Shown: positions 20,002-31,406, counted from the stretch's first letter. The stretch: DNA of 64,000 nt from Lentilactobacillus senioris DSM 24302 = JCM 17472 (GCF_001436555.1 NZ_AYZR01000009.1:62001-126000); one strand, 5' to 3'. Notes: generated from the letters alone by a model not told the origin. A program made the numbers and translations.

Positions 20002-23000
20002 TTAGTTATTTTCTTGAGCTTCAGCCTTCATGCGTTCTTCCAATTCACTAATTGAAAGGACACCGTCAGTGGCAGAACCGCCAACTTCTTCTGGCTTAAT
20101 ACCACGGTAGTCACCCATACCAGTACCGGCTGGAATCAACTTACCAATAATAACATTTTCTTTCAAACCAACTAACGGATCGTTCTTGCCACGAATTGCA
20201 GCATCAGTAAGAACCCGTGTAGTTTCTTGGAATGAAGCGGCTGACAAGAAACTGTTAGTTTCAAGTGCGGCCTTAGTAATACCAAGTAATACCGGACGAG
20301 CTGTGGCTGGAATACCACCAGAAACAACAGTGTCAGCATTGCTTTCTTTAAAGTCATTAATATCCATTAAAGTTCCTGGAAGAACATCAGTGTCACCAGA
20401 ATCCATGATTCGAACTTTCCGAAGCATTTGGCGAATCATAATTTCCACGTGCTTATCAGAAACTTCCACCCCTTGCATACGGTAAACTTTTTGTACTTCA
20501 TGCAATAGGTAGTTTTCAGTAGAAAGAACATCACGAACTTTAAGCATTTCCTTAGGATCAACAGAACCTTCATTCAATGCAGAACCACGGTGAATAAAGT
20601 CACCTTCAGCAACTCTCATTCGAGCAGCGATTGGAACAGTGTAAGTCCGAGTATCGGCTTCACCTTTAATGGTAACCTCTTTAGTTCTTTCGGCTGGATT
20701 TTCTTCAATAGATTCAACCGTACCAGTAACTTCAGTGATTTCCGCTTTACCTTTAGGGTTTCTAGCTTCAAAGATTTCTTGAACCCGGGGAAGCCCTTGG
20801 GTAATATCGGCGTTACCGGCAACCCCACCAGTATGGAAGTTACGCATGGTTAACTGAGTACCAGGTTCACCGATTGATTGAGCGGCAACGGTACCAACAG
20901 CTTCACCAACTTCAACTTCGTCACCGGTAGCCATGTTACGACCATAACATTTCTCACAAACACCGTGAACAGTGTTACAAGTAAATGCAGAACGAATAGT
21001 AACTTTTTCGACACCAGCAGCATCGATCTTGTCAGCATCGTCTTCATCAATCATAGTATCAGCCGGAACAATTACGTCACCAGTTTGAGGATCAAAGACA
21101 GTCTTCAAAGCATAACGACCAACAATTCGATCGTACAATGGTTCGATCATTTCGTTACCTTCAGTAATTGCACTGATGGTTAAACCACGATCGGTACCAC
21201 AGTCTTTTTCACGAACAATAACATCTTGAGCCACATCAACCAAACGACGAGTCAAGTAACCAGAGTTGGCAGTCTTCAAGGCCGTATCGGTCATACCTTT
21301 ACGAGCCCCATGAGTAGAAATAAACATTTCCAACACTGAAAGTCCTTCACGGAAGTTTGAAGTGATAGGCAATTCCATGATTTCACCGCTAGGAGCGGCC
21401 ATCAAACCACGCATACCGGCAAGCTGAGTAAAGTTCGAAACGTTACCACGAGCACCAGAATCACTCATCATAAAGATCGGATTTTGTTGTTCGAAACTTT
21501 CCATCAAGCGTTCTTGAATTTCGTCTTTGGCATCATTCCAGATTCCAATTACTCGTTCATAACGTTCATGATCGGTAATTAAACCACGACGGAATTGTTT
21601 AGTAACCATATCAACTTTCTTTCTAGCGTCTGAAATAATTTCAGGTTTTTCAGAAAGTTCAGTAATATCAGCAATTCCGACAGTCAAACCAGACTTAGTA
21701 GAATCATCATAACCAAGATCCTTCATTCTATCCAAGAGCAATGAAGTTTCGGTTACTTTATATTGCTTGTAAACTTCAGCGATAATGTCACTTAAGAAAC
21801 CTTTCTTAAATGGCAAGATCAATTCAGCATTAGCTAAGTGATCATGAATATCTTCACCAGCTGCTAAGAAGTACTTATCTGGCACGTATCCATTTAAGTT
21901 AGTGCTAGTTGGTTCATTCAAGTAAGGGAAAGCTTCTGGCAAAATCATGTTAAACAAGATCTTACCTACAGAAGTAACCATTACCTTATTGCTTTGTTCT
22001 TCAGTAAATGGCTTCTTAGGGAAAGCAGAAGTCCGAATTCCGACACGTGAGTGCCAGTGAACTAACCCATTTCTAAATGCTAAATCAGCTTCCTTAGGTG
22101 AGTTAAAGATCATACCTTCACCTTCACGGCCAGCTTCTTCCATAGTTAGATAGTAGTTACCGATAACCATATCTTGAGAAGGAGCCACAACCGGCTTACC
22201 ATCTTTAGGAGCTAAGATGTGACCAGCGGCTAACATAAGTAACCGTGATTCAGCTTGAGCTTCATCTGAAAGCGGAACGTGAATAGCCATTTGATCCCCA
22301 TCGAAATCGGCATTGTAAGCTTCACAAACCAATGGATGTAGACGCATAGCTTTACCACTAACCAGAACTGGTTCAAAGGCTTGAATCCCAAGTCTATGCA
22401 ATGTAGGGGCCCGGTTAAGCAGAACTGGGTGTTCCTTGATAACGTCTTCTAAGACTGCAAAGACATCATCATCTTGGCGTTCAATCTTGCGCTTAGCATT
22501 CTTAATGTTAGAAGCTAAATCACGAGCAACCAATTCCTTCATGATGAATGGCTTGAAGAGTTCCATCGCCATTGGCACAGGAAGCCCCATTTGGTTCATC
22601 TTCAAGTTAGGACCAACATCGATAACGGAACGGCCAGAGTAGTCAACCCGCTTACCAAGTAAGTTTTGACGGAAACGACCTTGCTTACCTTTCAACATGT
22701 GTGAAAGAGACTTAAGTGGACGGTTACCAGGACCAGCAACTGGACGGCCACGACGACCGTTATCAATCAAAGCATCAACGGCTTCTTGAAGCATCCGCTT
22801 TTCGTTTTGAACGATAATTCCAGGAGCATTTAAGTCCAACAATCTCTTCAAACGGTTGTTACGGTTGATAACCCGACGATACAAATCGTTCAAATCAGAA
22901 GTGGCAAAACGGCCACCTTCAAGTTGTACCATTGGTCGTAAATCAGGTGGAATAACTGGAATGGTATCCATTACCATCCAAGAAAGTTCGTTACCTGAGT

Positions 23001-23652
23001 TAACGAAGGCTTCAAGAATGTCCAAACGACGAACCGCACGAGTCCGCTTTTGACCAGTAGCATTCTTAAGTTCTTCTTTTAATTCCACAACTTCTTTTTC
23101 TGAATCCACGTTGTCTAACAACGTCTTGATGGCTTCAGCTCCAATTTGAGCTTCGAATCGGTTACCATATTCTTGTTTCTTATCACGGTATTCACGTTCA
23201 GAAAGTAATTGCTTGTTTTCCATTGGTGTATTACCAGAATCGGTAACCACGTATGAAGCAAAGTAAATAATTTCTTCAAGGGCCCGAGGGCTCATGTCAA
23301 GAACCAATCCCATTCGACTTGGGATTCCTTTGAAGTACCAGATGTGAGTTACTGGGGCAGCTAATTCAATATGTCCCATTCGTTCACGACGAACCTTAGA
23401 ACGAGTAACTTCAACCCCACAACGGTCACAAACGATTCCTTTGTATCGAATTCGCTTGTACTTACCACAGGCACATTCCCAGTCCTTTGTAGGGCCAAAG
23501 ATCCGCTCATCAAAGAGGCCATCTTTTTCTGGTTTTAATGTTCGGTAGTTGATAGTTTCTGGCTTTTTAACTTCACCGTATGACCAACTACGAATTTTAT
23601 CGGGAGATGCAAGACCAATTTGCATACTCTCAAATTTATTAACATCGACCAC
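20002..23652 (-). CDS. rpoC: RNA polymerase beta' subunit
   Basis: Largest RNA polymerase subunit, 1216 residues. The N-terminal zinc ribbon ([20 protein letters not shown]), the catalytic NADFDGDQM motif holding the Mg-binding aspartates, and the trigger-loop region after [16 protein letters not shown] are all present. It follows rpoB by 18 bases and ends at the bidirectional terminator. No large lineage-specific insertion is apparent. Confidence 0.98.
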   Translation of the reverse strand: MVDVNKFESMQIGLASPDKIRSWSYGEVKKPETINYRTLKPEKDGLFDERIFGPTKDWECACGKYKRIRYKGIVCDRCGVEVTRSKVRRERMGHIELAAPVTHIWYFKGIPSRMGLVLDMSPRALEEIIYFASYVVTDSGNTPMENKQLLSEREYRDKKQEYGNRFEAQIGAEAIKTLLDNVDSEKEVVELKEELKNATGQKRTRAVRRLDILEAFVNSGNELSWMVMDTIPVIPPDLRPMVQLEGGRFATSDLNDLYRRVINRNNRLKRLLDLNAPGIIVQNEKRMLQEAVDALIDNGRRGRPVAGPGNRPLKSLSHMLKGKQGRFRQNLLGKRVDYSGRSVIDVGPNLKMNQMGLPVPMAMELFKPFIMKELVARDLASNIKNAKRKIERQDDDVFAVLEDVIKEHPVLLNRAPTLHRLGIQAFEPVLVSGKAMRLHPLVCEAYNADFDGDQMAIHVPLSDEAQAESRLLMLAAGHILAPKDGKPVVAPSQDMVIGNYYLTMEEAGREGEGMIFNSPKEADLAFRNGLVHWHSRVGIRTSAFPKKPFTEEQSNKVMVTSVGKILFNMILPEAFPYLNEPTSTNLNGYVPDKYFLAAGEDIHDHLANAELILPFKKGFLSDIIAEVYKQYKVTETSLLLDRMKDLGYDDSTKSGLTVGIADITELSEKPEIISDARKKVDMVTKQFRRGLITDHERYERVIGIWNDAKDEIQERLMESFEQQNPIFMMSDSGARGNVSNFTQLAGMRGLMAAPSGEIMELPITSNFREGLSVLEMFISTHGARKGMTDTALKTANSGYLTRRLVDVAQDVIVREKDCGTDRGLTISAITEGNEMIEPLYDRIVGRYALKTVFDPQTGDVIVPADTMIDEDDADKIDAAGVEKVTIRSAFTCNTVHGVCEKCYGRNMATGDEVEVGEAVGTVAAQSIGEPGTQLTMRNFHTGGVAGNADITQGLPRVQEIFEARNPKGKAEITEVTGTVESIEENPAERTKEVTIKGEADTRTYTVPIAARMRVAEGDFIHRGSALNEGSVDPKEMLKVRDVLSTENYLLHEVQKVYRMQGVEVSDKHVEIMIRQMLRKVRIMDSGDTDVLPGTLMDINDFKESNADTVVSGGIPATARPVLLGITKAALETNSFLSAASFQETTRVLTDAAIRGKNDPLVGLKENVIIGKLIPAGTGMGDYRGIKPEEVGGSATDGVLSISELEERMKAEAQENN

Positions 23653-23670
23653 TAATTCAACCTCCCTTGG

Positions 23671-26600
23671 TTAATCATTATTGCTAGTATTGGTTGATTC
23701 CGTCTCATTTACGCTGCTATCTACAGGGGCTTGGACTGGTTGATCAGCTTCCGCCTTCTTTTCAGCAGCTTCGCTAATGGCGTTAACATTGATTACGTCA
23801 TCATCATCTTCATCAAGATCACGTAATTCAATTTCGTTATTACCATTGTCAAGAACCTTCATATCCAAACCTAAAGCTTGTAATTCCTTAACTAATACTC
23901 GGAATGATTCAGGCACACCAGGCTTTGGAATTGGTTCGCCCTTAACGATGGCTTCATAAGTCTTAACCCGACCTACCACGTCATCAGACTTGTAAGTCAA
24001 GATTTCTTGCAAGGTGTAGGCAGCCCCATAAGCTTCAAGGGCCCAAACTTCCATTTCACCAAAACGCTGGCCACCGAATTGAGCTTTACCACCAAGTGGT
24101 TGTTGAGTAACTAATGAGTATGGTCCAATTGAACGAGCATGGATCTTATCGTCAACCATGTGGGCCAACTTCATGTAGTGCATAACCCCAACGGCAATTC
24201 GCTTATCAAATGGTTCACCAGTTCGACCATCATAAAGAACGGTCTTACCATCGTCAGCCATCCCAGCTTCCTTAACTGCAGCCCAGATATCTTCATCTCG
24301 AGCCCCATCGAAAACTGGAGTAGCAATGTGAATTCCCAATTTACGAGCAGCCATTCCCAAATGAATTTCCAACACTTGTCCGATATTCATACGAGAAGGC
24401 ACACCCATGGGACTCAACATAATGTCGATTGGAGTTCCATCTGGCAAGTATGGCATGTCTTCTTGAGGGATAACAACGGAAACGGTACCTTTGTTACCAT
24501 GACGACCGGCCATCTTATCACCAACTTGAAGCTTACGCTTTTGAGCGATATAAACTCGAACCATCTTGTTAACACCTGGAGAAAGTTCGTCACCATTTTC
24601 GCGGGTGAAGACCTTAACGTCTTGAACAATCCCGCCGCCTCCATGAGGAACCTTAAGAGAAGTATCCCGAACTTCACGAGATTTTTCACCAAAGATAGCG
24701 TGAAGAAGTCGTTCTTCGGCAGATAATTCAGTAACCCCTTTTGGTGTTACTTTACCTACTAAAATGTCACCATCATGAACTTCAGCACCAACCCGGATAG
24801 TACCGGTTTCGTCCAAGTTCTTAAGAGCTTCTTCACCAACGTTAGGAATTTCCCGAGTCATTTCTTCAGGTCCTAACTTAGTGTCACGAGTTTCTGATTC
24901 GTATTCTTCAATATGAATTGAAGTATAAACGTCATCTTTAACTAACCGTTCGTTAATAGCAATGGCATCTTCGAAGTTATAACCTTGCCAAGTCATGAAG
25001 GCAACCACTGGGTTTTGACCCAAGGCTAATTCTCCGCCTTCCATTGATGGACCGTCAGCTAAAATTTCGTCATTTTCAACTCGATCGCCAACCTTAACGA
25101 TTGGACGTTGGTTGTAGTTTTTACCACCGTTTGAACGGCGGAATTTCATTAGTTTGTAAGTGTCTAACGCACCATCATCGCGACGAACTCGAACTTCACG
25201 AGCGTCCACGTATTCAACGGTACCATCGTGACGACAAATTAAAGCAACCCCGGAATCGTGCGCAGCTTTATATTCAATACCAGTACCAATCAATGGAGCA
25301 TGAGGATCAAGCAATGGAACAGCTTGACGTTGCATGTTGGCCCCCATCAAGGCCCGGTTAGAGTCATCGTTTTCCAAGAAAGGAATACATGCAGTGGCAA
25401 CAGCAACTACTTGCTTAGGAGAAACGTCCATGTAGTCAACGTTATCAATGCTAGTTTCGATGTTGTTAGATTGGGCACGGGCCATAACCACATCATTAAC
25501 AAATGAACCATCATCGTTTAATGGTGAGTTAGCCTGGGCAATAACAAAGTTATCTTCTTCGTCGGCAGTTAAGTAGTCGATTCGGTCAGTAACTTTATGA
25601 GTGTTCCAATCAACACGACGATATGGAGTTTCAATAAAACCATACCGGTTAACTCGAGCATAACTAGAAAGACTGTTAATCAAACCGATGTTAGGTCCTT
25701 CAGGAGTTTCAATTGGACACATCCGGCCATAGTGGGTGTAGTGAACGTCTCGGACTTCATATCCGGCACGGTCACGAGTCAAACCACCAGGTCCCAAGGC
25801 AGACAAACGACGTTTGTGAGTTAATTCGCCTAATGGGTTAGTTTGGTCCATGAATTGAGACAATTGTGATGAACCAAAGAATTCTTTCACGGAAGCAACA
25901 ACTGGTCGAATATTAATCAATTGTTGTGGGGTTACAGTAGCGGTATCTTGAATTGACATCCGTTCTCTAACTACCCGTTCCATTCTTGAAAGTCCGATTC
26001 GGAATTGGTTTTGTAATAATTCACCAACTGAACGAATTCGACGGTTACCCAAGTGATCGATATCATCAACACTACCAATACCTTCTTGTAGGTTAAAGAA
26101 GTAGTTCATAGAAGCGATAATATCAGCAGGAGTAATATGCTTGTAGTCGATGTCGATATTATCGTTACCGATAACTGGCACTACTCGTTCAGGATCATTT
26201 TCAGATTGAACTTTGATAATTTGAACCGTCATTGGTTCAGTAACAACAGCTTCTTCAGAAGGGTTGAATGTGTATGCTTTGAAGTCTTTGTTGTCCAAGA
26301 ATGGAGCCAATACCTTCATTGCATCCTTATCAATTACAGTTCCCTTTTGTAAAATAACTTCCCCAGTTTCTGGGTCGGCAAGGGTTTCTGCAAGAGTCAA
26401 GCCAAGCAAACGAGTCTTCAAGCTTAACTTCTTGTTAGTCTTGTAACGACCAACTGGAGCCATGTCGTAACGCTTAGGATCGAAGAATCGAGCGGTCAAT
26501 AAGCTCCGAGATGAATCGGCAGTCTTAGGTTCACCTGGCCGCAAACGTTCGTAGATATCCTTCAAGGATTCTTCAACTCGAGAATCATCAGTATCCTTAT

Positions 26601-27276
26601 GAACATCTTTGTCTAAAGTTAATTCCAAACTGTCGTTAGTGCCCAAAATATCAATGATTTCTTGATCACTACCAAAACCTAATGCCCGGACTAACTCAGT
26701 CAACGGAATCTTACGGGTCCGATCAATTCGAACGTAAGAAATATTCTTGGCATCTGTTTCAAATTCTAACCAAGCACCCCGGTTAGGGATGATAGTAGTA
26801 CCGTAAGATACCCGACCATTTTTATCGGTATCTTCATGGTAGTAAACCCCTGGTGAACGAACTAATTGAGAAACAATAACTCGTTCAGCACCATTAATAA
26901 TGAAGGTCCCTTGTTCAGTCATCAATGGGAAATCACCAAAGAAAACGTCTTGGGTCTTGATTTCACCAGTTTCATGGTTAGTCAACTTCAACGTAATGTG
27001 CAATGGAGCAGAATAGTTAGCTTCGTGTTCACGAGCTTCTTCTACCGTATATTTAGGTTCGAGCAATTGGTAACCAACGAATTCTAAAGAAAGCTTTCCT
27101 TGGAAATCGTCAATTGGCATAATGCCTTCAAAAGTTTCTTTTAAGCCTTCATCCAAAAACCAGTTATAGGAATCGGATTGAATCTCGATCAAATTAGGTA
27201 GATCAAGGACTTCTTTAATTCGTGCATAACTTCGTCGGGTACGGTGTTTACCATATTTAACTAAGTGTCCTGCCAA
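23671..27276 (-). CDS. rpoB: RNA polymerase beta subunit (TTG start)
   Basis: Beta subunit of RNA polymerase, 1201 residues from the TTG at 27276 ([10 protein letters not shown]). The GTG nine bases further upstream overlaps the GAGAGG ribosome binding site, so the TTG is the better start. The rifampicin pocket ([20 protein letters not shown]) is wild-type-like. The C-terminal tail is acidic and low in complexity. rpoB and rpoC form one operon; the promoter just upstream was not clear to me. Confidence 0.97.
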   Translation of the reverse strand: MAGHLVKYGKHRTRRSYARIKEVLDLPNLIEIQSDSYNWFLDEGLKETFEGIMPIDDFQGKLSLEFVGYQLLEPKYTVEEAREHEANYSAPLHITLKLTNHETGEIKTQDVFFGDFPLMTEQGTFIINGAERVIVSQLVRSPGVYYHEDTDKNGRVSYGTTIIPNRGAWLEFETDAKNISYVRIDRTRKIPLTELVRALGFGSDQEIIDILGTNDSLELTLDKDVHKDTDDSRVEESLKDIYERLRPGEPKTADSSRSLLTARFFDPKRYDMAPVGRYKTNKKLSLKTRLLGLTLAETLADPETGEVILQKGTVIDKDAMKVLAPFLDNKDFKAYTFNPSEEAVVTEPMTVQIIKVQSENDPERVVPVIGNDNIDIDYKHITPADIIASMNYFFNLQEGIGSVDDIDHLGNRRIRSVGELLQNQFRIGLSRMERVVRERMSIQDTATVTPQQLINIRPVVASVKEFFGSSQLSQFMDQTNPLGELTHKRRLSALGPGGLTRDRAGYEVRDVHYTHYGRMCPIETPEGPNIGLINSLSSYARVNRYGFIETPYRRVDWNTHKVTDRIDYLTADEEDNFVIAQANSPLNDDGSFVNDVVMARAQSNNIETSIDNVDYMDVSPKQVVAVATACIPFLENDDSNRALMGANMQRQAVPLLDPHAPLIGTGIEYKAAHDSGVALICRHDGTVEYVDAREVRVRRDDGALDTYKLMKFRRSNGGKNYNQRPIVKVGDRVENDEILADGPSMEGGELALGQNPVVAFMTWQGYNFEDAIAINERLVKDDVYTSIHIEEYESETRDTKLGPEEMTREIPNVGEEALKNLDETGTIRVGAEVHDGDILVGKVTPKGVTELSAEERLLHAIFGEKSREVRDTSLKVPHGGGGIVQDVKVFTRENGDELSPGVNKMVRVYIAQKRKLQVGDKMAGRHGNKGTVSVVIPQEDMPYLPDGTPIDIMLSPMGVPSRMNIGQVLEIHLGMAARKLGIHIATPVFDGARDEDIWAAVKEAGMADDGKTVLYDGRTGEPFDKRIAVGVMHYMKLAHMVDDKIHARSIGPYSLVTQQPLGGKAQFGGQRFGEMEVWALEAYGAAYTLQEILTYKSDDVVGRVKTYEAIVKGEPIPKPGVPESFRVLVKELQALGLDMKVLDNGNNEIELRDLDEDDDDVINVNAISEAAEKKAEADQPVQAPVDSSVNETESTNTSNND

Positions 27277-27374
27277 ATTTTTCACCTCTCCAAATTCTTG
27301 TCAGCTCGAAATGTTACAATTTGATTACATTTTGTCTTTTAGGCCTGTTTTGCCGGTTTAATGGCAAAAAAAAT

Positions 27375-27401
27375 CCAAAAACAAGCTAAACTTGCTTTTG
27401 G
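27375..27401 (-). terminator. Terminator after clpC
   Basis: Stem CCAAAA.CAAG / CTTG.TTTTGG with one mismatch and a five-base loop; a run of eight T follows on the minus strand (and six T on the plus strand). It separates ctsR-clpC from rpoB. Confidence 0.82.
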
Positions 27402-27506
27402 TTTTTTATGCAGGCCAGCCCGGACAATAGATCGCGTTGACCATTTCGATTCACAATAAATACAGAATATAATATATCATTTTTAACGACTAGCGTCAAG
27501 ACTTAA

Positions 27507-29990
27507 CTACTTTGCATCAGAAGTTGCTTTAGCAGTTGTACTAGTTTTATCAGTGTGCTTAATTGCAATCGTAACCTTACCGTTACGACCACCAATTGTA
27601 ATGACGTCCCCTACTTGAATATCGTTGGTTAACAACTGTTCACTCAATTGATCTTCAACTTGAGACTGAATAGCCCGCCGAATTGGTCGAGCACCAAATT
27701 CAGGATCATAACCTTCCTTAGCAATCACGTCCACAGCTGTTTTGGTAATCCGAACCGTAACCCCTTGAGCTTCTACCCGACTCTTAAGAGGCTTAAGCAT
27801 CAAGCGAACAATTTCATGAATTTCGGTTTCAGTTAGCGAATGGAAAATTACCGTTTCATCAATTCGGTTCAAGAATTCTGGCCGGAAGCTTTGCTTTAAA
27901 GTAGCCAGGATAGTTGACTTCATCGCATCGTAGTCAGCCTTTGCGGTTTCATTACCAAAGCCAACCGTCTTCTTGTCCCGTAGCGTTGTTGCTCCCAAGT
28001 TAGAGGTCATGATGATAATCGTATTACGAAAATCAACTCGCCGGCCCTTAGAATCGGTTAAGAATCCATCGTCTAATACTTGCAGTAACAAATTAAAGAC
28101 ATCCGGATGCGCTTTTTCTACTTCGTCCAATAAAATTACCGAGTAAGGCTTTTGCCGGACCTTTTCAGTTAATTGACCGCCTTCGTCGTAACCAACGTAA
28201 CCAGGAGCAGAACCAATTAACCGACTAGTGGAGTATTTTTCCATGAATTCGCTCATATCAACCCGAATCATGTCATCTTCAGAGCCAAAAACAGCTTCGG
28301 CCACTGCTTTAGCCAATTCGGTTTTCCCTACCCCAGTAGGTCCTAAGAACATAAATGAGCCAATTGGCCGGTTCGGATCTTTTAGACCACTACGAGCCCG
28401 CCGAATAGCACGAGAAACTGCTGAAACAGCTTCATCCTGTCCTACTACCCGCTTGTGTAATACTTTTTCTAAGTTCACTAACCGTTGAGCTTGGGTAGCA
28501 GTTAATTGAGCGACAGGAATGCCAGTCCATTCTGCTACTACTTCGGCTACATCCTTAGCGGTTTCCTTCGTCACAAACTTAACCTGACTGTTATCAGCTT
28601 GTTCCGCTTGTCTTTCAGCCTTCTTTTGAAGTTGATCGGCTTGTTTTCTAATTTGAGTAGCTAATTCATAATCTTGATCGATTAAAGCTTGACTCAAGGC
28701 GTCCATCAATTCGGTTAATTTGGGTTTTTCAGTAACCGTTGGTTGGTTCCCCATTTTATCAATTCTAACCTTGGCTGCAGCTTCATCCATTAAATCAATG
28801 GCTTTATCGGGCAAGAACCGATCACTAATATAACGGTTAGATAGATTAACTGCAGCATCAATGGCATCATCAGTAATTTGAACTTTATGATGTTTTTCAT
28901 ACTTAGGCCGTAGTCCCATCAAAATCGCTTTAGTATCTTCAACTGATGGTTCAGCCACCATTACTTTAGCAAACCGACGTTCCAATGCCGCATCAGCTTC
29001 AATATACTTTTGGTATTCATCTAATGTAGTGGCCCCAATCATTTGGAGTTCGCCACGAGCTAGCGCGGGCTTCAAAATATTAGAAGCATCGATAGCACCT
29101 TCAGCTCCACCAGCCCCAATTAAGGTATGCAACTCATCAATGAAGAGGATTACATGTCCATCATTATAAATTTCTTCAATTACTTTTTTCAGCCGATCTT
29201 CGAATTCGCCTCGGTACTTAGTACCCGCTACCAATGATCCCATGTCTAACATCATCAGTCGTTTATTAGCCATATCTTCAGGAACATCACCAGTCACAAT
29301 ACGCTGTGCTAATCCTTCAGCAATCGCAGTTTTCCCTACCCCGGGTTCTCCAATCAGTACCGGATTATTCTTAGTTCTGCGGGCTAAAATTTGGATCACC
29401 CGTTTCACTTCTTTATCCCTACCAATAGTCGGATCTATCCGATCTTGACGGGCTAATTCAGTTAAATCACGGGCTAACGAGTCCAAAGTAGGCGTTCCCT
29501 CTTCGGCCTGCTGTGGTCGTTGACTGTTTCTAGTGGCAAAAGCTTTACCACTAACTCCCATCTTTCTAAGCGTTACTTTTCGTAAATCAGTAATGTTAAC
29601 CCCTAGGTTAATTAGAATCCGAGAAGACAAAATGGTTTCATCGGTTAGTAGAGCTAGCAAAATATGTTCAGTTCCTAGTTTGGGAACCCCATTACGTTGT
29701 GCAAAATCACTAGCTAGATCTAAAATGTTTTTGGCTTTAGGTGAGTACGGTAAATAGTCATCTCGGTCAAGGCCAGTTAAATCGCCATAACCAGCGAAGC
29801 GTTCAATTTCTTCGCGCACGTCAGTAGCACTAATGGCAAACTGGTCTAAAGCCTTGTAGGCAATTCCGTTTTGTTCCATTAATAACCCTAATAAAAGATG
29901 TTCCGTACCAATTGCTTGGTGCTTATAGTACTTAGCTTCATCCTGGGCAAAATTCAAAACGTTTTTGGCGCTTGGAGTAAGATTATTCAA
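27507..29990 (-). CDS. clpC: ATP-dependent Clp protease ATPase ClpC
   Basis: Hsp100/AAA+ unfoldase that feeds substrates to ClpP and helps protein quality control. 827 residues: two N-terminal Clp repeats (to about residue 145), first AAA+ module with Walker A GEPGVGKT, a central coiled region of the UVR/M-domain type (around 425-465), and a second AAA+ module with Walker A GPTGVGKT. It follows ctsR by 16 bases. There are no mcsA or mcsB genes between them, as in other lactobacilli, so adaptor use must differ from B. subtilis. Confidence 0.96.
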   Translation of the reverse strand: MNNLTPSAKNVLNFAQDEAKYYKHQAIGTEHLLLGLLMEQNGIAYKALDQFAISATDVREEIERFAGYGDLTGLDRDDYLPYSPKAKNILDLASDFAQRNGVPKLGTEHILLALLTDETILSSRILINLGVNITDLRKVTLRKMGVSGKAFATRNSQRPQQAEEGTPTLDSLARDLTELARQDRIDPTIGRDKEVKRVIQILARRTKNNPVLIGEPGVGKTAIAEGLAQRIVTGDVPEDMANKRLMMLDMGSLVAGTKYRGEFEDRLKKVIEEIYNDGHVILFIDELHTLIGAGGAEGAIDASNILKPALARGELQMIGATTLDEYQKYIEADAALERRFAKVMVAEPSVEDTKAILMGLRPKYEKHHKVQITDDAIDAAVNLSNRYISDRFLPDKAIDLMDEAAAKVRIDKMGNQPTVTEKPKLTELMDALSQALIDQDYELATQIRKQADQLQKKAERQAEQADNSQVKFVTKETAKDVAEVVAEWTGIPVAQLTATQAQRLVNLEKVLHKRVVGQDEAVSAVSRAIRRARSGLKDPNRPIGSFMFLGPTGVGKTELAKAVAEAVFGSEDDMIRVDMSEFMEKYSTSRLIGSAPGYVGYDEGGQLTEKVRQKPYSVILLDEVEKAHPDVFNLLLQVLDDGFLTDSKGRRVDFRNTIIIMTSNLGATTLRDKKTVGFGNETAKADYDAMKSTILATLKQSFRPEFLNRIDETVIFHSLTETEIHEIVRLMLKPLKSRVEAQGVTVRITKTAVDVIAKEGYDPEFGARPIRRAIQSQVEDQLSEQLLTNDIQVGDVITIGGRNGKVTIAIKHTDKTSTTAKATSDAK

Positions 29991-30006
29991 TTGATAGCCT
30001 CGCTTT

Positions 30007-30471
30007 CTACTTTTCGTATCGTAAATGGTTCAATATTGATACTAATACATTGGCTCGCATTACTTCAGTTAAATCATTGTCGACATCATACGCGTTTTTA
30101 TCAACTACCGCTAGGATAATGTTGGCTTCTCGTCGATCAATCAATCCATTTTCGTATAGGGTTTTAACAATCGTTTGTCCATCACGTTGCGACAGGCGAT
30201 TACCAATCCCACTGATCAAAGCATCCAAGACTTCCCCATCATCTAATAGGTTAGCCTTTTCAATTCGAATATAGCCACCGCCACCTCGTTTACTTTCAAC
30301 AATGTAACCATTTTGAATGGTAAACCGAGTATTAATTACATAATTAATTTGGGATGGCACCACGTCGAACAATCCAGCAATCTCAGATCTCCGAATCTCA
30401 ATTTGATTGTTTTCGGCCAAAATTTCCTTTAAGTAACGTTCAATCAGGTCGGAAATATTTTTCCCCGCCAT
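30007..30471 (-). CDS. ctsR: Class III heat-shock repressor CtsR
   Basis: Dimeric winged-helix repressor of clp genes. 154 residues: N-terminal DNA-binding domain with the diagnostic glycine-rich wing RGGGGYIRI near residues 60-70 and a C-terminal four-helix dimer domain. First gene of the ctsR-clpC operon, with a CtsR box directly downstream of its own -10, so it is autoregulated. The arginine of the wing that McsB phosphorylates in B. subtilis is kept although mcsB is absent here. Confidence 0.96.
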   Translation of the reverse strand: MAGKNISDLIERYLKEILAENNQIEIRRSEIAGLFDVVPSQINYVINTRFTIQNGYIVESKRGGGGYIRIEKANLLDDGEVLDALISGIGNRLSQRDGQTIVKTLYENGLIDRREANIILAVVDKNAYDVDNDLTEVMRANVLVSILNHLRYEK

Positions 30472-30487
30472 CTCATCATCACCAATC

Positions 30488-30504
30488 TTTGACTAATATT
30501 GACT
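30488..30504 (-). promoter_or_regulatory. CtsR operator
   Basis: Minus strand reads AGTCAAT-ATT-AGTCAAA, a tandem heptad repeat with three-base spacing that fits the known CtsR box. It covers the expected transcription start region, just below the -10, so bound CtsR would block transcription of ctsR-clpC. Confidence 0.88.
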
Positions 30505-30507
30505 ATT

Positions 30508-30535
30508 ATTATACGAAACTGGGACAAAAAAGCAA
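30508..30535 (-). promoter_or_regulatory. Promoter of ctsR-clpC
   Basis: Minus strand: -35 TTGCTT (30530-30535), 16-base spacer, perfect -10 TATAAT (30508-30513), directly followed by the CtsR box. Confidence 0.78.
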
Positions 30536-30559
30536 TGATTTATATTGGAACAACGAAAA

Positions 30560-30580
30560 AAGCAGACCTAAAGTCTGCTT
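30560..30580 (-). terminator. Terminator of the tRNA operon
   Basis: Eight-base-pair stem AAGCAGAC / GTCTGCTT with a five-base loop, followed on the minus strand by a T run. It lies 23 bases after the last tRNA gene. Confidence 0.87.
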
Positions 30581-30602
30581 AACCAATGTATTAATATCAA
30601 AA

Positions 30603-30676
30603 TCGGGAAAACAAGATTTGAACTTGCGACCCCTACGTCCCGAACGTAGTGCTCTACCAAGCTGAGCTACTTCCCG
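30603..30676 (-). tRNA. tRNA-Pro (anticodon CGG)
   Basis: Cloverleaf with acceptor CGGGAAG, D arm, anticodon loop TTCGGGA (anticodon CGG, codon CCG) on a CTACG/CGTAG stem, and T loop TTCAAAT. Discriminator A; CCA is not encoded. The first 28 bases are identical to the neighbouring tRNA-Pro(TGG); the two differ in the anticodon and T arms. Confidence 0.95.
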
Positions 30677-30723
30677 AAGTACTATACCTAATATAGCACA
30701 AAATTGATAAATTCAAAAAAATA

Positions 30724-30797
30724 TCGGGAAGACAGGATTCGAACCTGCGACCCCCTGGTCCCAAACCAGGTGCTCTACCAAGCTGAGCTACTTCCCG
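30724..30797 (-). tRNA. tRNA-Pro (anticodon TGG)
   Basis: Cloverleaf with acceptor CGGGAAG, anticodon loop TTTGGGA (anticodon TGG) on a CCTGG/CCAGG stem, and T loop TTCGAAT. CCA not encoded. Probably the ancestral partner of the tRNA-Pro(CGG) next to it. Confidence 0.96.
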
Positions 30798-30816
30798 AAA
30801 AAATGACACAAAAAAA

Positions 30817-30890
30817 TGCACCCAGTAGGAGTCGAACCTACAACCTTCTGATTCGTAGTCAGACACTCTATCCAGTTGCGCTATGGGTGC
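30817..30890 (-). tRNA. tRNA-Arg (anticodon ACG)
   Basis: Acceptor GCACCCA/TGGGTGC, anticodon loop CTACGAA (ACG), read with inosine at position 34 to decode CGU, CGC and CGA. Discriminator A; CCA not encoded. Confidence 0.96.
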
Positions 30891-30909
30891 AAGGTTATTA
30901 AAAAGAAAA

Positions 30910-30981
30910 AGCGGAAAACGGGATTCGAACCCGCGACCCCCACCATGGCAAGGTGGTGCTCTACCACTGAGCTATTTCCGC
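30910..30981 (-). tRNA. tRNA-Gly (anticodon GCC)
   Basis: Acceptor GCGGAAA/TTTCCGC, short D loop, anticodon loop TTGCCAT (GCC), discriminator T as is usual for bacterial glycine tRNAs. Lies three bases from the tRNA-Thr gene. Confidence 0.96.
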
Positions 30982-30984
30982 ATA

Positions 30985-31058
30985 TGCCGACTAGACGATT
31001 CGAACGCCCGACCCCCTCATTACTAGTGAGGTGCTCTGACCAACTGAGCTAAGTCGGC
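30985..31058 (-). tRNA. tRNA-Thr (anticodon AGT, unusual A34)
   Basis: Acceptor GCCGACT/AGTCGGC, D arm GCTC/GAGC, anticodon stem CCTCA/TGAGG around loop CTAGTAA, so the anticodon is AGT. The G1-C72 and C2-G71 pairs and G35-T36 are threonine identity elements. A at position 34 in a threonine tRNA is rare in bacteria and would need deamination to inosine to read ACC and ACA. The T arm uses two G-T pairs but folds. Confidence 0.9.
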
Positions 31059-31079
31059 AAAATATAAAAAATGAACCAA

Positions 31080-31161
31080 TGCGGGCGAAGGGATTCGAAC
31101 CCCCACGTCATAAGACACTAGAACCTAAATCTAGCGCGTCTGCCAGTTCCGCCACGCCCGC
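31080..31161 (-). tRNA. tRNA-Leu (anticodon TAG)
   Basis: Class II tRNA of 82 bases with acceptor GCGGGCG, a long variable arm, and anticodon loop TTTAGGT (TAG, codons CUN). Discriminator A; CCA not encoded. Confidence 0.95.
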
Positions 31162-31179
31162 AAAAGTTAAAACTGGCAA

Positions 31180-31252
31180 TGAGCCGTGACAGGCTCGAAC
31201 TGTCGACCCTCTGATTAAAAGTCAGATGCTCTACCAACTGAGCTAACGGCTC
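31180..31252 (-). tRNA. tRNA-Lys (anticodon TTT)
   Basis: Acceptor GAGCCGT/ACGGCTC, anticodon loop CTTTTAA (TTT) on a TCTGA/TCAGA stem; T loop TTCGAGC. CCA not encoded. Confidence 0.96.
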
Positions 31253-31255
31253 ATA

Positions 31256-31328
31256 TGGAGGATACAGGGTTCGAACCTGTGACCCCCTGCTTGTAAGGCA
31301 GATGCTCTCCCAGCTGAGCTAATCCTCC
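31256..31328 (-). tRNA. tRNA-Val (anticodon TAC)
   Basis: First gene of the tRNA operon. Acceptor GGAGGAT/ATCCTCC, anticodon loop CTTACAA (TAC), T loop TTCGAAC. It starts about 45 bases downstream of the inferred transcription start. Confidence 0.96.
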
Positions 31329-31377
31329 ATTTACAACTATAATCAAATGGCAGGAACATCCATAAGACAACTATTAA

Positions 31378-31406
31378 ATAGTAACATTACCAGTTCTAAA
31401 AGTCAA
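31378..31406 (-). promoter_or_regulatory. Promoter of the eight-gene tRNA operon
   Basis: Minus strand: -35 TTGACT (31401-31406), 17-base spacer, -10 TACTAT (31378-31383) after TGT. A second TATAAT element lies further upstream near 31460, so there may be a second start. No rRNA gene precedes the cluster. Confidence 0.8.

Noticed and set aside
711-29990. Many long open frames on the plus strand within the ribosomal, rpoB/rpoC and clpC genes
   Set aside because: They are antisense shadows of strongly conserved genes, lack ribosome binding sites and encode no recognisable domains.
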